NCBI GenBank assembly: GCA_036936605.1
Contig: JAUPFV010000002.1
Span: 267,352,770-267,416,769 of the forward strand
From: Limnanthes douglasii subsp. nivea
Taxonomy: Eukaryota > Streptophyta > Magnoliopsida > Brassicales > Limnanthaceae
Reading direction: 5' to 3'
Length of the DNA: 64,000 nucleotides
In this document: piece after piece, positions 31,183 to 41,412 of the stretch
Layout: every line of letters starts with the position of its first letter
Position numbering within the stretch: the stretch's first letter is position 1
The notes under the pieces: generated by a model
Told to the model about the DNA's origin: nothing
The model's input: only the letters and a program-made list of their open reading frames with translations
Databases searched by the model: none
Program-made: the position numbers and the translations under genes

Positions 31183-34072
31183 TTATTCGGACGACTCCTC
31201 CTCGGATGATTCTTCTTCCTCTGATGATGAGCTTAGGATACGATCGAAGGCTTCACTAAGGCGCTGTGCGACAAGAATATCATTCCAAAAACCAGAAAGA
31301 TTGATTTTTGGATTAGTTGCATGAAATTATCGAAGAAGAGTGATGGATGTCTCTTTTTTACCATGCTTAATAACAAATAACATATCTTTAGAGCATTCAG
31401 CATCGGCGACAGTGACAACAACTTCTTTTTCCTTTTCAAAATTAGCCTCCACTGTGGCTATCTCATCAGTCAATTTTTTCTTTTCTGCTTATCTTGTAGT
31501 AAGAGAAGCTTGGAGACCCTTGGATTTAGCCTTTTCAGCAACCAAGTCTTCAACATGTTTAGTTTTGAGATTGTTCATTTCCTCTTGATGTGAGACAATC
31601 AGTTTTTCTTTATCAACATAATGTTGCGCTCGTAAATGGCTTTTGATGAAGAGGACTCCTTGAATAAGCTCCGATCTTGCCGTGTCGAAGATATAGAATT
31701 TCTCGATTACTTGATTCTAAAATTTTTCCCTTAATTGTTTATCAGCATCAACAATTTCCTTATGGCGAACTATATCTTTGTTCAATTGTTTCAAGTGAAT
31801 GTGGGAAGTCTCGACTTGTTGAGAAAGAGACTTTTCTGCAGCATCGAGATCGGCAAATGGTTGGAGTACAACAATGACATCAGGGTTGGGTGGAATAAGA
31901 GGAAAAACTGTTGGGCTAGGACAAGGAATCATGTCTAGAGAAGTAGTTCAAGCAGAATGACAGATGATTTCTGGAGACGCTTTGACGGGAGACTTTCTCC
32001 CAAAATGGTGCGTGCAAGTCTGAATATCTTAGATGACAGGATCGTCCTCTCCAGAAATTTATTGTGATTCGTTGAAATTAATGAAGCTATCGGCAAATTG
32101 GTCGTCGTTTTGATTATCATCATTTGAATTATCCTCGATGATGATTGAAGCATCATCATTGGGGGATTTTTTTCGTGAGGAGGACTTTAGTGAATCCTAA
32201 CCGTTATAACCTCATCATTATCGACTAGTGTGTATTCGATGGCCTTTGATAATTTTTTTTTCTTGTTATGAGGACTTTTTACTTTTTGAAGGCGTGGAAG
32301 TCTTATTTTTATTTGAAAAAGGTTCTTCTTCTTCCCCCTCTCTTTAGAGGCTTGGGCTTCGTCTCTGTTGAAGGGCTAGCACCAGATGTGCTAGCTGTTT
32401 TTTTATCTTTCATTTCCTTTTTTCCCTTTTTCTTTTGAGGCAAGTGACTATCTGCCCTATTACGGATGAAGAGGAATAACTTACAGTCAGGTAGAACTAG
32501 TCTCTTGCAAGCGTGGTGGGGGTTGGGCTGAACCATCAAATTTGGAGGAGGTAAGGCTCCAGGTGTGATGGGAAAAAGGTGACTGTTGAGGACGTTGATG
32601 GGTTGAAAGACAGTGTGGAAAGCGTTGTTCCACTCTGTTTCAGCCCAAGAGGTAAACTTTTTTAATATGTCTTTGGTCGTTGCCCAACGAATAGAGTATC
32701 GCTTCACAATTTCTGGAATGATCATACAAGTAAATAATGAATAGGGAGAACAACAGTTAATACAAATTTATCTTAAAATATATAATGTTCGAAGTACTTA
32801 CTGTTGCTTCTCCAGATGAGATTCAATTTCGATGGGTTGGCATCAGATATTTCTTTACCGTTCTCCCATGCTCCTGAGATGAAGATAAACTTTTGCTTCC
32901 AAAAAATTTTCGCTTCCAAAAGATCATCGATGATTTTTAAATCATCCACTAGATTGAGGTAGTAAAATGAGAGCTTCAGTCGTTTTGATAAATTTATCAA
33001 GGATATGAAATCCTTGATGCTGATCGGAATCTTGGACAACCGAGAGGCCATTATCACAAACATAAGAGTGATACACCGATTCAGTGTCACTTGAGTTAGG
33101 CACAAGTTGAAAAGTTATAAATAGTCCACGATCATAGAATCCAGTGGGAACCAAAGACCCCAATTGATGATTTCGGGGTAGAGTACCAACTCTTCATCTT
33201 TACAATTTAAGGGTGTTTCCTCTTTCTTAGGTAGTTGAATGGTGATGTCGTCTCCCATTCCCCATTGCCTCTTTAAATCCGATGCTTGACTCTGTTGGTA
33301 GTGTATATATGGAACTTTCTTCAGCTCAAGAATGTAGTCAACATCGAGATTTCTGAAGTTTCTGCCAATGGCTGCTCTTTCTTCATCGGAACTAGTAGCC
33401 AGTGCCTTTTTTTAGGCTTACAAACTTTTTTCTCTGTGGCATTTTCGGAATCTCCTTCATTAGAATCATCTTCATTATTAGATTGGGTAGCTTCATAATC
33501 AACTTCATCGGCTTGTGATGTTTCATCCCTTGTTGGGGGGATCTTTGAAGGATTTGGTTGAGGTTATGAGGCTTCCTCAACAATTTCTCTCAGAGGATGA
33601 GACTGAGTAGGTGGATTTGATGAATGGGAATTTAGAGAAGCATCAGAATCATCGCCCATGGCTATGAAAGTTTTTCTTCGACGAATTGGTGGAGGACAAG
33701 TTGAAGAATGAGTAGTTTCGGTTTGTTTCGAAGAGGATTTGCTTGATTCCTCACTAATCAGAGGTGATACTTTGACTCAAGAAGAAGAGGTTCAAGGTGT
33801 TTTTGGCGTTTGAATTCTAGAGGGGTGACGTTCTTCGATAGTAGGAGAAGGCAAACAAATGGGGACTTTAGATTGATCAAAGTTACAGTAATAAGTGTTC
33901 TTGGTAGTTGTTCCAATGGGAACGTTAATCCGACAGTTTTGTACTCCTCTGATCTTTCAGTTATGCAAAAATAATTGTACGATCCGAAGACTAGATTATC
34001 ATCACGCTTCAGAGATTTGGGTTTTTTGGGTATACTAGCCTTAAATCTTTTGGATTTTGGATTTTTTCTCAT
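31183..34072 (-). pseudogene. Antisense ORF downstream of gypsy pol, full-length relic (unit B)
   Basis: A gene-like region runs on the minus strand from about 34072 to a stop at 31185-31183, convergent with the pol gene. Pieces in order: MRKNPKSKRFKASIPKKPKS (basic start, 34072-33758); an acidic stretch with DYEATQSNNEDDSNEGDS near 33500; a folded-looking middle with GLWFPLDSMI, MFVIMASRLSKIPISIKDFI and FISGAWENGKEISDANPSKL (33163-32773); WAETEWNNAFHTVFQPINVL (32725-32309) and a Lys/Pro-rich part; a coiled coil; and a Ser/Glu-rich end. Plant Tat-lineage gypsy elements (Grande, Retand and relatives) often carry an antisense ORF after pol, and proteins of this type are also annotated as putative plant transposon protein. 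Function is unknown. Stops and frameshifts show decay. Confidence 0.6.
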
Positions 34073-34712
34073 AAACTGGATGAAGATTAACCAGAAAGTA
34101 TGAGTTTTCCGGCAAAGATAGCTAGGAAATTTGAAGAAAGCGTTGAAGGTGAATGGTGAATTACAACATTAAAAGAATACAATTTTACAAGACATGATCC
34201 AAACAATGTTTTTTAAAGGTTGAAAGCTAAATTTTTACATCTAAAAAATACTTCATTTAGACTAGCTGAATGGTGACTAGTGATGATGCGTCCAAATATA
34301 AGTATATGATATTTTGTAAATCGGCCAACAACGTTCAATCGAGATTCATAACAATGATTTCATAGGTTTTGATATTTGGAGGTTGATGTATCTTTTATTC
34401 AGTTCTACAGAGTCTATCGTCGTGAGTTAGATTATCAAATACTTCTTCTTCATTTGAACGATGACAAAAAACGTACATTGAGAAACTAGTTTAGTGTGAG
34501 AATCTGGATGCTCAAACGGTTTAAACTATGTGAACATATCCGAATGAGAGTGGGTCGTGTCTTGGATATGAGGACTTAAGTGGGTATGATAAGCCTAAGA
34601 AAAATCACTGAATATGCCTCATCCTCGTATAAATTAGAACACGACGCTGACGAGAAACCTCAAAGTAAAATATTTGATTTAACTGGGGTATGATCATACA
34701 TTTACAAAACTA
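34073..34712. other. Unassigned stretch
   Basis: Probably still inside or next to the gypsy remnant, but I see no motif, LTR or open frame. Confidence 0.4.
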
Positions 34713-34875
34713 GACTAAATTCCTTGCAAAACTGAACTTACGGTGCTTACGAGACTCAAGAATATTTTTTTCGACTATGACTCTCCCATTCTAGTCGAAG
34801 ATAAGATGTTTATGAAATTAGAGCTAAATCGCTTATAAAATTCAGTCAAGTTGCTTGCAAAACTATAGTTAAGGT
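34713..34875 (-). repeat. Left arm of diverged 23-bp repeats
   Basis: Several worn copies of a motif like agtttcttgcaaaactag (here ttccttgcaaaactgaactt and gcttgcaaaactatagtt). The reverse complement of the motif is repeated at 35930-36080, so the two arrays face each other across about 1.05 kb. Confidence 0.5.
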
Positions 34876-35464
34876 TCTTCCAATACAAGAATGAATTAAT
34901 TATTCAGAACTCTCTTATTCTAAAATACAGTTAATTTTTTTTTCTAGCATATCCGTGAAATATGTCGCAATTATCTTTCACTTCTCTTACTCACCATCCA
35001 TCATCTTGAATTCAAAACTCTTTTTAAAAATGTCATTAACTATGTCCCATTCTTGATACCAAAAAAGACTTTAACATCATTGTTTGTGAGATTCACGTAT
35101 TTCTCACCAAACTTAAGCACGACCTGGGCAACGTCGAATGTGTTAGAAACTTGAACTATTAACTTTTAGATTTTATTTTCAACATATATATCATTATTTC
35201 CATTCAAACAATTCTGCTAATAAAATGAACAAGGTTATGTTTTTTTAAATTCTTAGTATGATGTTATTTTATTTAGTTTTAGATCATCACGTTCCCAGAG
35301 TATATAGTCCCGCGCGATAGTGTACCGCAATTCGTTCGACAATTTTTTACCAGATTTGATAGATCGTCCCATAATTCATGAAGAAAAATGTAAAATATGT
35401 GTTAGACTAAATTATTTAATTATGCGCAAAACAAATAGTGTTATTCTATATACGAAACACCGAG

Positions 35465-35541
35465 TGTTCTGTGAACGTAACAAATAGAATGTTCTATGAA
35501 CGTAACAAATATGATTGTTCTATGAATGTAACAAATATGAT
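35465..35541. repeat. 26-bp tandem repeats
   Basis: Three copies of tgttctatgaacgtaacaaa plus tatgat, 25-26 bases each. A 78-codon open frame (35438-35674) results from this array and has no family motif. Confidence 0.75.
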
Positions 35542-35929
35542 TGATCTACGTGCGTATCCAAGATGTTTACTAGTGTGCAACTATGTTGTTGTGTTATGTG
35601 CAAAAAAATGTTGTATTAAGACGTGTAAATCCATGTTGATATATTATGTGCAAACATGCATTGATTTAAAATGAAAAACATAAACATTTATGAAATATTA
35701 AGGAATAGTAATACGGAAATCATAAAACGTAGAAGATATTAATAAATTTATAATTGAGTAAGCTACATAAATAAACTACCATCTGAAAAATCAAGCAGCT
35801 TGGATGCATACAAGTTTAATAACTAATTCAAAAGAGGGTCTACAGTAGAAAATACTATAACGATAGCTTAACTGAATCATTAAAAATGATAGTTTAATAA
35901 ATTTAGGTTAGACTTTTTTTGTCTTCCAA

Positions 35930-36080
35930 GCTACTTAGAATCCTTATCTCGTAGGAAACTTAACTTTAGTTTTGCAAACAATTTAATTCTTGTTTTATAA
36001 GAAACTTAGTTGAGTTTTGTAAGAAACTTAATTCTAGTTTTGCAAGAAACTTAAATCTATTTTACAAGAAACTGAGCTCG
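35930..36080 (+). repeat. Right arm of diverged 23-bp repeats
   Basis: About five copies of gcaagaaacttaattctagttt or close variants (35945-36075). Together with the arm at 34713 it could mark subterminal repeats of a DNA transposon of about 1.4 kb. Confidence 0.55.
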
Positions 36081-36087
36081 AGTCCTG

Positions 36088-36400
36088 ATGAAATCAACTA
36101 CTAAGACACCATATGAACTTTGGATTGGGTATAAATCTAGTATAAAGCCTTTATATATTTGGGGATGTCTAGCTGAAGTGAAAGTTTATAGGTTGAATGA
36201 AAAAATTGGATTTCAAAACAGTTAGTAGTTTTTTCCTCGGATATCCTAAGCACAATAGGAGTTTTAATTTTTTTAATAATTATTCCAATATAATTATGTT
36301 TCTTAGATGAGAAAGCTACTATTTTTTGAAGATGTCGAGTTTGTCGGAATAATTTAAGACAAACAAATCATTATAAGGAATAATCTATATAATCAAAGGA
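36088..36400 (+). pseudogene. Ty1/copia integrase C-terminal relic
   Basis: Translation gives KTPYELWIGYKSSIKPLYIW, GCLAEVKVYRLNEKIGFQNS, two stops, then in the next frame FFLGYPKHNRSF. This is the post-catalytic part of plant copia integrase, with the usual TPYELW-x-G-x-KP, HLRVWGC and GYP-x-x-SKGYRF phrases. No RT, protease or LTR of this element is visible nearby. The fragment lies just after the repeat arm at 35930. Confidence 0.75.
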
Positions 36401-36973
36401 TATTTATTATTGATTTTGTATTATTTCTATACTAATTTAATTGTTAGTTTTAATTAATAATGAATAAAACTCTCATTTTTATTTATTTTTTATTTATTGG
36501 TAAACTAAGAGATAGACATGATAAAAATGAGCTAAATTATAAATCGAAGCTACATTAAAGAAGATAATTAAAGCCAATTACTTGAAGATAAATAAATCAA
36601 GAATAAATAAAAGAAAAATAAAAAATGAAGAATAAAAGACAATACAAGAATAAATCAACTTGGTATTTTAAGAATAAATTATATATTTTTATTATTTAAT
36701 TTAAATTAATAAAATATAATTATTTTATTTAATTTAAATTAATAAAATATAATTATTTTATTTTATTTGATGAGAATTATGATTTTATTTTTATGAAGAT
36801 GAGTTTTATTTGTAGGAGAAAGGAGTTGAGGAAAAAAGGCCATAACTTATAAATGAAACCCTAAACACCAAACACAAAAAAATGAAAACGAGTGAAAAAA
36901 GTGCACATATGGTGTCAAGTTTCTTAGAAACACTCATGTCTAATTTATAACAATTACATTTCTAGGAACAAGG

Positions 36974-36998
36974 AATGTCAACATATAGTGTTGACATT
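36974..36998. repeat. Perfect 10-bp inverted repeat (hairpin), copy 1
   Basis: aatgtcaaca and tgttgacatt flank the 5-base loop tatag. The same hairpin is at 42612-42636 in copy 2. No run of T follows, so it is not an obvious terminator. Confidence 0.6.
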
Positions 36999-37249
36999 GG
37001 TGGTTTATTATATGCATTGTATATCGACTTGATATGTAGTTAAGAACTACAAATTTTGTTTTTTCATGTTGATATTGTGCGTCCACATTAACTGATATAA
37101 TTTTACACATAGCATTAAATTAATGGTCACTTGACGTTAGATACTAGTCAAAATTTCCAACCTTATCTTCCCGGAAATAATTTAACTTAATTTTCTCCTT
37201 AATTCTCTATTTATACCCATAAAAAATATGTCATATATCAACCCACGAT

Positions 37250-37462
37250 ATGGACTGGACTAAAAAAGACAAGCACTTGTTGAGATTCGTCGTTATTGTG
37301 AAGAGAACAAAACGGGATGAAACTATTGTTATACTTGTATGCATAATATACTACATGTACGATATGAATTATATATGTTATACATGTACAATGCCGTCTC
37401 CACGACGTTCTGAAGAAGTATATATCAATTTTGAATATTTTATTTCAACTTATGGTTTTTGA
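37250..37462 (+). other. Open frame of 70 codons, copy 1 (coding status doubtful)
   Basis: Begins MDWTKKDKHLLRFVVIVKRT about 40 bases after a TATA-like ctatttataccc. I recognise no family. Compared with copy 2 (42888-43100), all four base changes alter the amino acid (K/R, D/N, I/V, L/H) and none is silent, so there is no sign of selection on a protein. Confidence 0.3.
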
Positions 37463-37678
37463 TCCTCGTACAATGTCACGAAGATGAAGGTCCTTAAACA
37501 TTTGAAAGAAGTTGTTTGATTTACGTTTTATGGACTCATTAAAAAAGCTATATGTCTATAAATTTTTGTGTTATTCATATATCATACTCATACTTTTCAT
37601 TTTATGTTCATAGCTATTGCTTTTTAGTTTTTAGTTTATTTTAGTTTTCACGATGTTATGAATTTATCGTGTTTGCTT

Positions 37679-38205
37679 GTCAACTTTTTATAATGACTTG
37701 AGAGGTGTATGATAAGTGGGAGCCGACAACAATGAAACTAAAATACCATTACTTTTAACATTATTTAACTTACTCCATGAATCAGAGGTGGGACATTGCC
37801 CATGTTTTGGATCCAATGCTCACTTTTGCAGGCCAATCCCGACGACATATATGTTAAAAAATAACACATGTGTCCTAAGATGAGTTTAATGAGAACATAA
37901 ATCTCGCATGGAACAAAATGGTAAAAGCTCGTTAGATTTTTATTTTCACTAGAATAAGAACCGCGAAAGCGTGACCTATCGATCCTTTAGACCTTCAGAA
38001 TTTGAAGCTAGAGGGGTAAAAAAATTACTACATGGATAATTGGCTTATGACAGCCAAGCGTTCATAACGACGTTGTTTTTTTATCGTTCGATGTCGACTC
38101 TTTCTATCATTGTGAAGCAGAATTCAGTAAGTGCTGAATTCTTCATCTATCAATAGGAATTGTAAGTTGGGCTTAAACCATCGTGAGATAGGTCTACCCA
38201 ACTCT
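37679..38205 (+). pseudogene. Decayed 25S rRNA fragment, copy 1
   Basis: Continuous similarity to the 3' third of plant nuclear 25S rRNA. Landmarks in order: atgacttgagaggtgta, aagtgggagccga, taccattacttttaac, tgtcctaagatgag, cgcgaaagcgtgacctatcg, atcctttagacc, aatttgaagctagagg, agccaagcgttcataacgac, attgtgaagcagaattca and atcgtgagataggt. Many changes from the rRNA sequence as I know it are C-to-T or G-to-A at former CG sites, and short pieces are missing (for example after aatcccgacgac). It is far too decayed to be in a ribosome. Flanking rDNA (18S, ITS, the rest of 25S) is absent. Confidence 0.9.
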
Positions 38206-38831
38206 AACAAATTTAGAATTTTAGAGATTTATTTTTTAAAATTTAAAAACTCAAAAAATCAAAATTCATGCTATAAACAAATATGACTTAAGTAAGAGAC
38301 TATAAATGTAATTTAAGCATTTGTTTACTTTGAATTAATTTTTTTTTTAATGTTTTTGGTTTTGGATTTTTTCTGAAAAAAATCATTTTTGAAAAATAAT
38401 TAGATGTATCAATCACATATAATTCGATATAAACAACTATTTTTTAGGGAAAACAGCTATAAGACTCATAAGTTAGCAGACTTCGTTAGAAGAAACAATC
38501 CATACCCTCTATAATCTTTTATATAAAAAAATTAAACTTCGATACAAAATATTCAAGTCTGGACGAAATAAATAAAAATTATGAGAATAAATCTATATAA
38601 AATTAATAAATAAAGAAATAATTAATAAAAAAATTTATGGGAAAATTATAGAATTTATGATTTTGACGATATGGTGGATATTTATCATCTGTATTTTCGT
38701 CAGGTAATATTAATTCTATTTTTTTAATTTTTTAGTATTTTATTTATAATTTCTTGATTCCATGATTTTTACAATTTGTTCAAATATAATACATATGACT
38801 AAAAAGGTGGATAATCAATATAGCGGTATCT

Positions 38832-39304
38832 TTGCTCCAGAAAATGGCAGATTAAAGATGAATATCGACGAAGCTTGCCTTCAAAAAGGGGAATCTAGTG
38901 AATGGATCTCGATTAGAAATAATAAAGGTGATATCATTCTTGGTACTGGCATCATCTTTGGTAAACTAACCCCTTTGCTCGCAGAGTCCATAGCTTTATT
39001 AGAGGCCCTGATTATTCGTAAATAAAATAAGTGGAGTGAAATCGATAGTGAATCAGATAACTGATTGTTAATCAACCTACTAACTGATGGAAAAGATTTC
39101 TGGTATGTCGACTCCATTCTCTCGATATGTAGAAAGTTTATTAATCCCAAACTAACCATTAGACATATTTCCAGAGTCCGGAACCAAGCTGTAGACTGGC
39201 TTGCTAAATGGACTCTGAAATGCAAAGAAAAACAATACTTCAATGAGTACAACGCTCCAAACAATATGTTGGCCATTGTTGTTCTTGAAAGCTTAGGCAT
39301 ATGA
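38832..39304 (+). pseudogene. LINE RNase H domain, copy 1
   Basis: One frame reads APENGRLKMNIDEACLQKGE (catalytic Asp in NIDEA), IILGTGIIFGKLTPLLAESI, ALLEALIIRK, a TAA at 39023-39025, NKWSEIDSESDN (Asp of ESD), a TGA, then LLINLLTDGKDFWYVDSILS, HISRVRNQAVDWLAKWTLKC and a stop after LESLGI. It is the plant LINE RNase H (RVT_3) with two nonsense codons and no frameshift. It aligns with the RNase H of the LINE at 1296-1785, including the tail WTLKC and LESL, so both belong to one lineage. The first ATG at 38762 lies upstream of the insertion and is a chance start. Confidence 0.83.
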
Positions 39305-39618
39305 TACATTAATCCTGATTAAATAAAATTCTTTCTTTGTCTTTCTTTGGTATGTGGTTGTTCTTCTTCTTTTAATTTTGTTCATGAGCCTCAAGGATTA
39401 AGTTGTTATGGAATTGGGTGAATGATTAAAACTGAGGTGAGCTGAAAAACGAGACTCTAGGTTGCTTGAAGGAAATAAGATTCTCTTGTCAATAAAACTT
39501 CATAAAATCATGAAATCATCATGAGATTGGATAGCTGTGAAAATTTGGAAGAAGAAAAATTTTCAAATCTTGAAAGGTTGGCTCAGTATGAATGTTTTCA
39601 TATATTTAGAGTCAAACC

Positions 39619-39847
39619 TGTTAGGTGCGACCAAAGTCCCACATCCCACATCGGTTAAACATGGGAAGAAATATGAGTATATAAGTTAAGAATACATATC
39701 CATTAGTGTGAGGCCTTTTGGAAGTGGACCAAAAGCAAACTCGTGTGGGCCAGTGGGCTCAAAGCGGACAATATCACACTTGTGTGGAGATCAAAGTATT
39801 CTTACTTACATACAAAGGCGAAATATGTGGACCCAATATTCCCTACA
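39619..39847 (+). repeat. TRIM LTR 1, copy 1 (229 bp)
   Basis: TGTTAGG to TACA; contains cccacatcggttaaacatgg, a signature found in several plant TRIM LTRs, and gcggacaatatcacactt. Confidence 0.85.
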
Positions 39848-40218
39848 AATCGTATTAGAGCACCAGGCCGAGACGGAATACGATGTGGTGGGTGTCATGT
39901 GGATGAAATTCTCAAGATGCCGAACATCTTGTCATGAGCCATACTCAAGGTGATTGATATGCTGGATATATGGAGCGCAAGATGGCTCATCAAGCAGGTG
40001 GCTTGATCAAGGAGAGCCACAAATTCATCTAAATATGGAGTGTCTGATAGCTCATCAAGTAGGTGGCTTGATCAAGGAACGACACAGTATCATCTGATAG
40101 TGAGCAGATAGATTCGCCCTAAAGCTCTCGAGTTCAGGTTTCTCTCCACCTGACTAGAGTAGGCGGATGGAAGTCAATTGAGAGGAGGCTAGAGTGGTTG
40201 TTTGTTCGAGAGGAGGAT

Positions 40219-40369
40219 TGTTAGGTGCGACCAAAGTCCCACATCCCAAATCGGTTGAACATGGGAAGAAAGATCAGTATATATCAGTTAAGAATACATC
40301 TCCATTAGTGTGAGGCCTTTTCGAAGTGGACCAAAAGCAAAGCCGTGTGGGCCAGTGGGCTCAAAACGG
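40219..40369 (+). repeat. TRIM LTR 2, copy 1 (3' truncated)
   Basis: Starts TGTTAGG after the polypurine tract and breaks off after gggctcaaaacgg, where internal sequence (tttctctccacctgac) resumes. Confidence 0.82.
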
Positions 40370-40449
40370 TTTCTCTCCACCTGACTAGAGTAGGCGGATG
40401 GAAGTCAATTGAGAGGAGGCTAGAGTGGTAGTTTGTTCGAGAGGAGGAT

Positions 40450-40678
40450 TGTTAGGTGCGACCAAAGTCCCACATCCCAAATCGGTTAAACATGAGAAGA
40501 AAGATCAGTATATCAGTTAAGAATACATCTCCATTAATGTGAGGCCATTTGTAAGTGGACCAAAAGCAAAGCCGTGCGGGACAGTGGGCTCAAAACGGAC
40601 AATATCACACTTGTGTGGAGATCGAAGTATTCTTACTTATATACAAAGGCGGAATATGTGGACCCAATATTCCATACG
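40450..40678 (+). repeat. TRIM LTR 3, copy 1 (229 bp)
   Basis: Same length as LTR 1; the terminal CA has become CG. Confidence 0.85.
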
Positions 40679-41307
40679 GAACCTAATTTCGTTAGGAGGG
40701 AAAATTCAATTTTTCTTAAAATTGACGCTCTCTCAAATTTCATTTGAAAATTTACTCACCAAATCCTTATCTTTGTAAGTTTACTCTATATATCTTTATC
40801 TTTGTATTACTTCGATTTGGACCTTTATTCAAGATAATTCCTTACTTTAAAAAAATATAGCGGTATCTGCTTTATACAAAATTTAAAACCGAATCAATGT
40901 ATTTCAATAAAGGATTGTGTTTGTACAATATTTGTTAGTCTAAAATTATCCTTTCTAATTTTTTTATACCACAATAAAAATCAATAACATAAAAATTCAA
41001 ATAATTTTTTCGAGATATCAAACATTTAGAATAATTGTAACGAGTGAATAACTTTAACTAATTTTGCTTAATTATTTGACTTTAAATGTATACTTTATAA
41101 CATTTCAAATATAAAACTAATATTATAATATATAATTCTTTTAGAATGTAAATGAACTCATACGACTATATATACAATAGAAATCGTATACCCTTTAAAT
41201 TCAACAAATAGTATAAAATATATATTTAAAAACCAAAAATATAAATTTATATCAATTTTATTTATATATGTTATTAATTTTAATTAGTATAAGTTTTAAA
41301 TATAAAG

Positions 41308-41412
41308 TAACGTAACGCTCTTATCTAACTTATATCTATAATTATTTATTTAACAAATTTTATCTAACGTAACGCTCTTATCTAACTTATATCTATAACT
41401 ATTTATTTAACA
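41308..41412. repeat. 57-bp direct repeat, copy 1
   Basis: Two adjacent units starting taacgtaacgctcttatc at 41308 and 41365. Confidence 0.8.

Larger units (their letters stand above)
29757..31850. repeat. 2.1-kb tandem duplication, unit B
   Basis: Right-hand member of the pair. It continues past the duplicated part into the rest of the antisense ORF, so it is the copy that keeps the original context on the right. Confidence 0.82.
27655..34072 (+). mobile_element. Ty3/gypsy retrotransposon remnant (integrase to antisense ORF)
   Basis: Holds the end of pol (plus) and a convergent antisense ORF, the layout of Tat-lineage elements. Gag, protease, RT and both LTRs are not found in this segment; the internal 2.1-kb duplication is described separately. 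Confidence 0.6.
39619..40678 (+). mobile_element. TRIM retroelement with three LTRs, copy 1
   Basis: Structure: LTR 39619-39847 (229 bp, starts TGTTAGG, ends TACA); primer-binding site tcgtattagagc (39850-39861), a worn TGGTATCAGAGC for initiator tRNA-Met; internal part to 40218 ending in a polypurine tract gagaggagga; a 3'-truncated LTR 40219-40369; a 5'-truncated internal part; LTR 40450-40678 (229 bp, ends TACG). Flanks are aaacc (39614-39618) and gaacc (40679-40683); copy 2 keeps gaacc on both sides, so the 5-bp target duplication is clear. No protein is encoded; open frames across the LTRs (39708-39953, 40539-40778) are by-products. It sits inside the 3' UTR of the LINE. Confidence 0.88.
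38832..40853 (+). mobile_element. 5'-truncated LINE with nested TRIM, copy 1
   Basis: The insertion is flanked by an exact 15-bp target duplication, aatatagcggtatct (38817-38831 and 40854-40868), and ends in a run of A just before the right repeat, both typical of LINE insertion. It keeps only the RNase H end of ORF2 and the 3' UTR (39307-39613 and 40684-40853), the latter split by a TRIM element. Confidence 0.85.

Noticed and set aside
37679..38205. Functional rRNA gene
   Set aside because: Only part of 25S is present, with many changes and deletions in highly conserved segments.
38881..39309. Minus-strand open frame of 142 codons (also at 44510-44938)
   Set aside because: It is antisense to the LINE RNase H domain, which has clear family motifs on the plus strand.
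39708..39953. Overlapping open frames in the TRIM LTRs (also at 40539, 45337, 45372, 45431 and 46166)
   Set aside because: They lie in LTRs and primer-binding-site sequence of a non-coding TRIM and differ between LTR copies.
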